Source of the DNA: an uncultured Clostridia bacterium
GTDB taxonomy: Bacteria > Bacillota > Clostridia > Oscillospirales > CAG-272
Assembly (NCBI GenBank): GCA_946055715.1
Contig: CAMGGT010000095.1
Location: forward strand, 1-5,089
Reading direction: 5' to 3'
DNA: 5,089 bases
Part shown: positions 1 through 5,089 of the stretch, in pieces
Numbering within the stretch: position 1 is the first letter of the stretch
Layout: every line of letters begins with the position of its first letter
Notes under the pieces: model-generated
What the model saw: only the letters and a program-made list of their open reading frames with translations
Databases searched by the model: none
What the model was told of the DNA's origin: nothing
Made by a program: the position numbers and the translations under genes

Positions 1-3000
1 GGCGCGGAACACATGCCCCTCGCCAAACAACTCTTCTGTGTATTTGTGCACCTGTCCCTGCACATCCCCGGAAAAGTTAAGATCGATATCGGGGGATTTG
101 TCGCCCTTAAATCCCAGAAAGGTCTCGAAGGGGATGTCGTGACCGTCGTTGATCATCTGTGTGTTGCAACGGGGGCAGTTTTTGTCGGGCATATCAAAGC
201 CCGAACCGACCGACCCGTCGGTGAAAAACTCGCTGTGTTTGCAGTTTGGGCAGCGGTAATGCGGCGGCAGGGGGTTGACCTCCGAAATGCCGGCCATGGA
301 GGCCACAAAGGAAGAGCCGACAGAGCCGCGCGAGCCAACGCTGTACCCCAGACTTTCGCTGTAGGAGACAAGCCGCTCGGCGATCATGTACAATACGGCA
401 AAGCCGTGACTGATAATGGAGTCCAGTTCTTTGTCCAGCCGCTTCTGTACCAGCTCCGGCAAGGGGTCGCCATACCACTCATGGGCGCGGCGATAGCACT
501 TTTCTTTCAGCTCCTCGTCCGCACCGGGGATGGTGGGAGAGTAGGTCCCGTCCGGGATGGGGAGAATGTCGTCGATCATGTCGGCGATGCGGTTGGTGTT
601 GCGCACCACCACATCATAGGCATCCTCTTCGCCCAGATAGGCAAATTCGTCCAGCATTTCGTCTGTGGTGCGGAAGTAGATGCCGGTGTCTCTGTCGCCG
701 TCGCTCATCTTCATGCCGCGCAGAAGGATCTTGCGCAGTTGCTCTTCATCCTTGCGCAAAAAGTGTGCGTCGCAGGTGGCCACAACGGGCTTGCCCAGCT
801 TTTTGCCCAGCGCGAGAATGCGGCGGTTGATGTCACGCAGGGCCTCTTCGTCCGCCACCTTCTGCTCGTCCACCAGAAACATATTGTTGCACAGCGGCTG
901 AATTTCCAGATAATCATAAAAGGAGGCGATCTCTTCGATGTCTGCCTCGCCCATGTTGTCAAGCAGTGCCCGGTAGAGTTCGCCTGCCTCGCAGGCAGAA
1001 CCGACCAGCAAGCCGTCGCGGTAACGCTCCAGCAAGCTTTTAGGAATGCGGGGAAACCGCTTATAGTAGGTGAGATAACTCTCGGACACCAGCTTGTACA
1101 GATTTTTCAGCCCCGTCTGGTTGCGGGCGAACAGGATCATGTGGTAGGTCTTGAGTTTGAGGGGGTCTGCCTTTTCGCTCATGGCCTCATTCAAAGCGGA
1201 AAAATCCAGAACGCCCTCTGCGCGCAGGCGTTCCTGCATTTTAAAGAAGATCAGCGCCAGCATGGTGGCATCGTCAGAAGCGCGGTGGTGATGAAAGTCC
1301 CCAAGGCCATAATGCTCGGCGATGATGTCCAGCTTGTGTTTTGAAAGTTCAGGGTTGACATAGCGCGACAGGGCAAAGGTATCAAGGTAGGTGGGGGTAA
1401 AGGGAATGCCCAGCTCCTCGGCGGCGGCACGCACAAAGCCCACATCAAAATTGGCGTTGTGGGCGATGAGCATCCTGCCACCCGCATAGGCAAGAAACTG
1501 CGGCAACACCACCGAGATGTCGGGAGCGTCGGTCACCATTTCGTCTGTGATGGAAGTCAATTCCGTGATCTTCTGCGGGATGGGCATGCCCGGGTTGACG
1601 AACATATCGAAGCTGTCCAGTACTTCCCCGCCCTTGATCCTGACGGCGCCGATCTCGATGATGCGGTCGCGTTTGGCAGAAAGACCGGTCGTTTCCAAGT
1701 CGAAAACGACCATTTCATCGTCAAACCCCGGCAAATTTTGTCCAAAAATGGCACGGGCATCATCATTGACAAAGTATGCCTCCATCCCATAGAGAATCTT
1801 GACGGATGATTTTGCACTGCGTTTGGCCTTGAGAATTTCGGGGAAGGTCTGCACATTTCCATGGTCGGTGATGGCCACGGCCTTGTGCCCCCACCTTTCG
1901 GCGCAGGCCAGCAACTCATCCGGGCGGATGAGGGCATCCATGGTGCTCATGACGGTGTGCAGGTGCAGTTCCACCCGTTTTTCGGGGGCGGTGTCCATGC
2001 GTTCCGTGCGGTCGATTTTGGCGATGGCGCGTGCCTGCAAGACAAGCTCTCCGTCAAAACGGTCGATGACGATGCGCCCCTGCACCGCCAGATGCTCGCC
2101 GACACCGACAGACTTATACCAGTCGACCTCGTCCGGCGCACCCGTGGCTTTGATGAAGATGGAGGAAGCGGCATCTGTCAGGCCGATATGAACCGTGACA
2201 CGGTCGCCCGAGCGGTTCTCTTTGGTCTGCACCGAAAAAACGGTGCCCAGCACCACGGCGTTGGTCTTTGCATTGGCGATCTGGCCGATGGCGGTGGGTT
2301 CCGAGATGGTAAACGGGTCGCCCATGACCATGCGAGGGCTGTCTGTTTCATAAATGAAGTCGCCGCACTCAAAGGTGGTGGCGTCCCGCATGACATAATG
2401 CAGGCGGCTGTCTGTCAGGCCGCTGACCCTGGGCAGGTCGGGTGCTTCCGGCTCAACCGTGATCCTTTGTTCACGCTCGTGCGCGGCCGCCCCTCTTGCG
2501 GCGGCCTCTATGGCCATCCTGTCATATTCGGCTTCCATTTTATGTACCGCTTCCATGCGGCGCGCGGTCTGCTCTTCGGCGTCGCGGCTCTGCACGACCG
2601 AGACCTTGCGCTGTATGCCGAAGCGGGAGAAGATGATGCCGGCAAGCAGGCGCTCGGTGTCTGCGCCCTTGACCACATCCACGCCGGAGGCCAGAAACGG
2701 GATTTCCACCGTGACGGTGGTACCGTCGTCACTGTAGTGCGCACGGTCAAAAAAGCCGGGGGTCGCCGCCCCCACATGCACCGCTTCCACAGCGATGTCG
2801 GGCATCTGGTCGCAGGAAAAAGTTTGAGGCGGGTAGTGCGGAAAAATGCGGAAGGAGATCAACCCATAAAAGGTGAGGCAGTCCTGCTCGATGCGGTAGA
2901 GCTTGTCCTGATCTACGGGTTCGTCGAAGGTGAGCTGCACTTCCACGCGCTTCTGGTCACCGCGCACATAGCGGATGGCGCAATCTCTGCCTTTTTCCAA

Positions 3001-3069
3001 GAGAGCGCGCTTGTCCGGGGTGGGGGCATAGCGGCGGAAAACATCAAAAAATCCTTTGCTCTGCTCCAT
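1..3069 (-). CDS. polC: DNA polymerase III PolC-type alpha subunit, N-terminal ~1,023 residues (partial, cut by window edge)
   Basis: Replicative DNA polymerase of Bacillota with built-in proofreading, acting in the replisome with the sliding clamp. Read from the ATG at 3069, the frame is open to base 1. An N-terminal domain (about 1-160) and a charged Ala/Glu-rich linker (163-202) precede an OB fold (about 275-352). A split PHP domain follows, opening with HLH (369-371) and resuming after the exonuclease to about 790 with CDAHFL (766-771). The inserted DEDDh exonuclease (about 450-615) has FDLETTG (D457, E459), AHNANFD (D542) and H595/D600, all intact. The polymerase part shows GSRGSVGSS (912-920), a four-cysteine zinc-type site (C940, C943, C965, C968) and PDIDLNFSG with catalytic D994 and D996. 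The third catalytic aspartate, clamp-binding motif and C-terminus (roughly 400 residues) lie outside. The start is fixed by a Shine-Dalgarno sequence and the TGATG overlap with ispG. Identity is very secure; the match to Bacillus PolC is recalled, not computed. Confidence 0.98.
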   Translation of the reverse strand, partial: MEQSKGFFDVFRRYAPTPDKRALLEKGRDCAIRYVRGDQKRVEVQLTFDEPVDQDKLYRIEQDCLTFYGLISFRIFPHYPPQTFSCDQMPDIAVEAVHVGAATPGFFDRAHYSDDGTTVTVEIPFLASGVDVVKGADTERLLAGIIFSRFGIQRKVSVVQSRDAEEQTARRMEAVHKMEAEYDRMAIEAAARGAAAHEREQRITVEPEAPDLPRVSGLTDSRLHYVMRDATTFECGDFIYETDSPRMVMGDPFTISEPTAIGQIANAKTNAVVLGTVFSVQTKENRSGDRVTVHIGLTDAASSIFIKATGAPDEVDWYKSVGVGEHLAVQGRIVIDRFDGELVLQARAIAKIDRTERMDTAPEKRVELHLHTVMSTMDALIRPDELLACAERWGHKAVAITDHGNVQTFPEILKAKRSAKSSVKILYGMEAYFVNDDARAIFGQNLPGFDDEMVVFDLETTGLSAKRDRIIEIGAVRIKGGEVLDSFDMFVNPGMPIPQKITELTSITDEMVTDAPDISVVLPQFLAYAGGRMLIAHNANFDVGFVRAAAEELGIPFTPTYLDTFALSRYVNPELSKHKLDIIAEHYGLGDFHHHRASDDATMLALIFFKMQERLRAEGVLDFSALNEAMSEKADPLKLKTYHMILFARNQTGLKNLYKLVSESYLTYYKRFPRIPKSLLERYRDGLLVGSACEAGELYRALLDNMGEADIEEIASFYDYLEIQPLCNNMFLVDEQKVADEEALRDINRRILALGKKLGKPVVATCDAHFLRKDEEQLRKILLRGMKMSDGDRDTGIYFRTTDEMLDEFAYLGEEDAYDVVVRNTNRIADMIDDILPIPDGTYSPTIPGADEELKEKCYRRAHEWYGDPLPELVQKRLDKELDSIISHGFAVLYMIAERLVSYSESLGYSVGSRGSVGSSFVASMAGISEVNPLPPHYRCPNCKHSEFFTDGSVGSGFDMPDKNCPRCNTQMINDGHDIPFETFLGFKGDKSPDIDLNFSGDVQGQVHKYTEELFGEGHVFRA

Positions 3070-3071
3070 CA
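3067..3071 (-). other. TGATG stop/start overlap of ispG and polC
   Basis: The TGA stop of ispG (3071-3069) shares its last base with the ATG of polC (3069-3067). One-base overlaps of this type are a known arrangement for termination-reinitiation coupling in bacteria. Together with the Shine-Dalgarno sequence just upstream, this implies one transcript for the two genes and probably linked translation, which is inferred. Confidence 0.9.
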
Positions 3072-4178
3072 GCCGTTTCCTTCCTTTTCCGCTTTCATAC
3101 GGTCAGCCATGCGGTGCAACTCTGCCAGCAGAATGTCAATGATCTGCCCGTCGGGATATTTGCCGACGATCTCGCCGTGCCTAAACAGCAGGGCTTCGCC
3201 CACGCCGCCCGCAATGCCGATGTCGGCCTCCCGTGCCTCGCCCGGGCCGTTGACCGCGCACCCCATCAGCGCAACGGTGACGGGCAGGTCTGTCAGCCCC
3301 TCTTGCGCGGCACGGCGTTCAAAGGTTTCTACCAAAGAAATGAGGTTGATCTTCGTACGCCCACAGGTGGGGCAGGAGACGATGTTCATGGCCGGCCGCC
3401 CAAGTCCGAGGGCGGACAGGATGGCGCGCCCGGCCCTGACCTCCTCTGTCGGGTCTGCCGTGAGGGAGACGCGGATGGTGTCGCCGATGCCCTCGGAGAG
3501 CAACGCGCCGATGCCCACCGCCCCCTTGACCGTGCCGGCAAAAGACGAGCCGGCCTCTGTCACGCCCAGGTGCAGCGGGTGATCTGTCATCTGCGAAAGC
3601 AAGCGGTTGGTCTCGATCATGGACGGCACGGACGAGGACTTGACCGACACCACAATGTCAAAAAAATCCATCGATTCCAGCAGGCGTACATGTCCCATGG
3701 CACTCTCCGCCAAGGCCTGTGGGGTGGGAGAACCGAACTTTTGCAGGAGGGGTTTTTCAAGAGAACCCGAATTTACGCCCACGCGGATGGGTGCGCCTTT
3801 GGCACGGCAGGCATCCACCACGGCCTTCACGCGGTCGCGGTCGCCGATGTTGCCGGGGTTGATGCGGATCTTGTCTGCCCCGGCCGCCAGCGCTTCCAGC
3901 GCGAGCTTGTAGTCAAAATGAATGTCGGCTACCAGCGGGGCGGTGACCCCCTGTTCTTTGAGAAAAGCAAAGACCGGCGCCGCCTCTTTGTCAGGCACCG
4001 CCAGCCGGATGATATCGCAACCCGCGCTTTCCAAAGCCCTTACCTGTCCCAGCACCGCGGTGCGGTCGTGGGGGTCGGCTGTGGTCATGGACTGTACGGA
4101 AATGGGGGCGTTGCCACCAATGGCAACGCGCCCCAATTGAACGGCGCGGGTGATCTTTCGTTTGGATGCGTTTGGCAT
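3069..4178 (-). CDS. ispG: 4-hydroxy-3-methylbut-2-enyl diphosphate synthase (flavodoxin/ferredoxin), IspG/GcpE
   Basis: Cytosolic [4Fe-4S] enzyme of the MEP pathway. It reductively opens 2-C-methyl-D-erythritol 2,4-cyclodiphosphate to HMBPP, the substrate of IspH, using electrons from flavodoxin or ferredoxin. The complete 369-residue protein has the usual length of the short two-domain bacterial form. A TIM-barrel part (about 1-262) carries family motifs: IGGNAPISVQSMTT (20-33), LVADIHFDYKLAL (82-94), KIRINPGNIG (103-112), IRVGVNSGSLE (131-141), and HLGVTEAG (203-210). The C-terminal cluster domain supplies C269 and C272 (SCPTCGR), C307 and E314 (GCAVNGPGE). This Cys3-Glu set is the known cluster ligation, and its seven-residue C-to-E spacing fits the family. 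The ATG at 4178 is preceded by GAAAGGA at a 7-base gap, and conserved sequence begins within 20 residues of it. It follows rseP by 25 bases and its TGA overlaps the polC ATG, so all three are probably cotranscribed. No key residue is missing. Confidence 0.98.
   Translation of the reverse strand: MPNASKRKITRAVQLGRVAIGGNAPISVQSMTTADPHDRTAVLGQVRALESAGCDIIRLAVPDKEAAPVFAFLKEQGVTAPLVADIHFDYKLALEALAAGADKIRINPGNIGDRDRVKAVVDACRAKGAPIRVGVNSGSLEKPLLQKFGSPTPQALAESAMGHVRLLESMDFFDIVVSVKSSSVPSMIETNRLLSQMTDHPLHLGVTEAGSSFAGTVKGAVGIGALLSEGIGDTIRVSLTADPTEEVRAGRAILSALGLGRPAMNIVSCPTCGRTKINLISLVETFERRAAQEGLTDLPVTVALMGCAVNGPGEAREADIGIAGGVGEALLFRHGEIVGKYPDGQIIDILLAELHRMADRMKAEKEGNG
3079..3084 (-). promoter_or_regulatory. 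Ribosome binding site of polC (inside the end of ispG)
   Basis: The minus strand reads AAGGAAGGA around here, with the GGAAGG core 9 bases before the polC ATG at 3069. It lies within the last codons of ispG (Glu-Lys-Glu-Gly-Asn). It is a good Shine-Dalgarno match and supports the ATG at 3069 as the polC start. Whether polC is also translated by ribosomes re-initiating after ispG is inference. Confidence 0.85.
4103..4135 (-). repeat. Strong inverted repeat (potential mRNA hairpin) early in ispG
   Basis: A perfect 9-base inverted repeat (4108-4116 with 4121-4129) flanks a 4-base loop. After a single bulged base at 4130, it is extended by five further pairs (4103-4107 with 4131-4135). Fourteen pairs in 33 bases, mostly G:C, lie about 45-75 bases into the ispG message, over codons for the conserved segment near Gly16-Ile26 (GRVAIGGNAPI). 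On the coding strand it is followed by TTTCC rather than a run of T, so it does not look like a classic intrinsic terminator. Part or all of it may be a by-product of the conserved protein sequence and G+C-rich codons. Confidence 0.6.
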
Positions 4179-4185
4179 GATACGG

Positions 4186-4192
4186 TCCTTTC
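4186..4192 (-). promoter_or_regulatory. Ribosome binding site of ispG
   Basis: GAAAGGA on the minus strand, with 7 bases between it and the ATG at 4178. It lies in the 25-base gap after the rseP stop, which otherwise holds no recognisable signal and is too short for a separate promoter or a terminator. It selects the ATG at 4178 as the ispG start; no in-frame ATG, GTG or TTG lies between the rseP stop and that ATG. Confidence 0.85.
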
Positions 4193-4203
4193 GGAATACA
4201 CAT

Positions 4204-5089
4204 TCAGAACAGTTTGAAAATATCCTTGAAGGTCACGATCAACATCAGCCCCATCAACAGCACCAGCCCCACCGTGTCGATGACGGCGGTGACCTTCGGC
4301 GGGATCTTTTTGCGGGAGATCATCTCTGCCAGATTGACAAAGATGTGCCCGCCGTCCAATGCCGGAAGCGGAAACAGGTTGCAGATGCCGAGGTTGATGG
4401 TGATAACGGCGGTGATATAGGCCAAGCTTTCCAGCCCGCTCTTTGCCGCATCGGTGATGACCTGTGCCGTGCCGACCGGCCCGGAGACGGCATCCAGAGA
4501 ATACCGCCCGCGGATGAGGTCAAAGAAGGATTCCCAGACCATGCGGACAATATAAATCGACTTATAGAAGGTGTGCTTGGCAATGATGCCGAAGCTCCTT
4601 TCCTGTTCGGCATACACGCGGAAGTCTGCGTCTCCGAGGATCTGCCCGGAGGCCTCTGCCGTGGGGAACTGAATGGTCAGCCAAAGCTCCTCGCCGTCCC
4701 GCAGGACCCGAAGCTCCACGGGCTTGTCGCCCTCTCGCATGATGTCATAGAGCATCTGATCGGCAATGTGAACACGGTGGCCGTTGACCGCCAGCACTTC
4801 ATCGCCCGGGCGAAGCCCCTGCGCATAGGAGGAAGTGGGGGCATCCCGGTCTGCAAAGTCGGCTATGACGGTGGAGCCCAGCCGCACCCCCTCCGAAGAG
4901 AAGGCGGCCGCACAGGTGAGGATGACCATCAAAAGGAAGCCGAGCAACAGGTTCATCAGCGCGCCCGCGGCATTGACAATAAGCTTTTGCCAGGTAGGGC
5001 AGGCGGCAAGAGAGCCCTCCATGATGTCGTCTTCTCCCTCGCCCTCTGCATCATTAAAGAGTTCGGGATGAGCTTCTCTGTCTGCCTTG
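4204..5089 (-). CDS. rseP: RseP/RasP-like intramembrane zinc metalloprotease (site-2 protease, M50), C-terminal ~294 residues (partial)
   Basis: Membrane-embedded protease of the site-2 family, which cuts transmembrane segments of substrates such as anti-sigma factors (RsiW in Bacillus) and leftover signal peptides. Numbering from the internal Met at 5022, the visible part has a hydrophobic segment (about 14-41, with AAGALMNLLLGF). A single PDZ domain follows (about 45-120, including GLRPGDEVLAVNG at 69-81). Then come the conserved SGPVG (180-184), the NLFPLPALDGGH motif (215-226) whose D223 is the expected zinc ligand, and a last hydrophobic helix (about 247-265). The HExxH active-site helix and first membrane segment would lie upstream, beyond the window. 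The Met at 5022 is not the start: the frame stays open for 22 more codons to the edge, through an acidic stretch (EGEGEDD), and the sequence here is mid-protein for the family. The substrate in this organism cannot be told. The stop at 4204-4206 sits 25 bases before ispG. Confidence 0.95.
   Translation of the reverse strand, partial: KADREAHPELFNDAEGEGEDDIMEGSLAACPTWQKLIVNAAGALMNLLLGFLLMVILTCAAAFSSEGVRLGSTVIADFADRDAPTSSYAQGLRPGDEVLAVNGHRVHIADQMLYDIMREGDKPVELRVLRDGEELWLTIQFPTAEASGQILGDADFRVYAEQERSFGIIAKHTFYKSIYIVRMVWESFFDLIRGRYSLDAVSGPVGTAQVITDAAKSGLESLAYITAVITINLGICNLFPLPALDGGHIFVNLAEMISRKKIPPKVTAVIDTVGLVLLMGLMLIVTFKDIFKLF

Noticed and set aside
921..940. GGAGG-like ribosome binding site followed by ATG on the plus strand
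   Set aside because: Spacing is long, the plus-strand frames here are polC shadows, and no protein family is recognisable downstream.
13..1344. Plus-strand open frame of 443 codons
   Set aside because: It is the exact codon-for-codon complement of polC, open only because polC lacks TTA and CTA and rarely uses TCA. Its translation shows no recognisable domain, while the opposite strand encodes unmistakable PolC.
2229..2246. Inverted repeat GCACCG / CGGTGC around six A residues in polC
   Set aside because: Only six pairs, with the homopolymer in the loop rather than after the stem, within the OB-fold coding sequence. It is not a terminator, and I see no sign of function.
2706..2720. Short hairpin ccaccg-tga-cggtgg in polC, and a similar one at 982-996
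   Set aside because: Six-base stems in coding sequence are common in G+C-rich genes, and neither has terminator or operator features.
1861..3582. Plus-strand open frame of 573 codons, the longest on that strand
   Set aside because: It spans the polC-ispG junction antisense to both. It is codon-aligned with polC up to 3069 and out of phase with ispG beyond that. It has no family resemblance, and its length follows from codon bias.
4052..4063. Twelve-base perfect palindrome GCACCGCGGTGC in ispG
   Set aside because: It lies in conserved coding sequence (Arg-Thr-Ala-Val), has no spacing or context of an operator, and such palindromes are expected by chance in G+C-rich DNA.
3114..4217. Plus-strand open frame of 367 codons nearly covering ispG
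   Set aside because: Antisense shadow of ispG in the codon-aligned frame; no domain is seen in its translation and the complete, motif-rich ispG occupies the other strand.
4204..5022. The ATG at 5022 as the true start of the protease gene, with a GGAGAAG-like sequence upstream
   Set aside because: The reading frame continues open to the window edge, and the sequence at this Met corresponds to the middle of RseP. A start here would lack the HExxH catalytic helix.

Overview
This window reads as an ordinary but very compact housekeeping segment from a Bacillota bacterium, most likely a G+C-rich member of Clostridia (Oscillospiraceae/Ruminococcaceae-like, inferred). The main evidence is the large replicative polymerase PolC, with a 3'-5' exonuclease inserted in its PHP domain. 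That enzyme is typical of Bacillota and a few relatives. Codons strongly favour G or C in the third position. No plasmid, phage or insertion-sequence feature was seen.

All genes lie on the minus strand, so transcription runs from high to low coordinates. From 5089 down to 4204 is the C-terminal part of an RseP/RasP-type site-2 protease; its N-terminus lies outside the window. A 25-base gap carrying only a ribosome binding site follows. From 4178 to 3069 is a complete ispG, the penultimate enzyme of the MEP isoprenoid pathway. Its stop codon overlaps the start codon of polC by one base (TGATG). polC runs from 3069 off the low-coordinate edge; about 1,023 of an expected roughly 1,430 residues are present, ending just after the first two catalytic aspartates of the polymerase site.

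The order rseP-ispG-polC matches a gene string known from Clostridia, where frr, uppS, cdsA and dxr usually lie upstream. It links membrane and isoprenoid synthesis, membrane proteolysis and chromosome replication in one probable transcript. There is no room for a promoter or terminator between the genes, and no non-coding stretch exceeds 25 bases.

I did not find a previously undescribed system. The observations most worth a second look are a strong inverted repeat inside the first 26 codons of ispG, an apparently complete set of PHP metal ligands in PolC, and the total absence of TTA and CTA leucine codons across about 1,686 codons. Long open frames on the plus strand are shadows of these genes.
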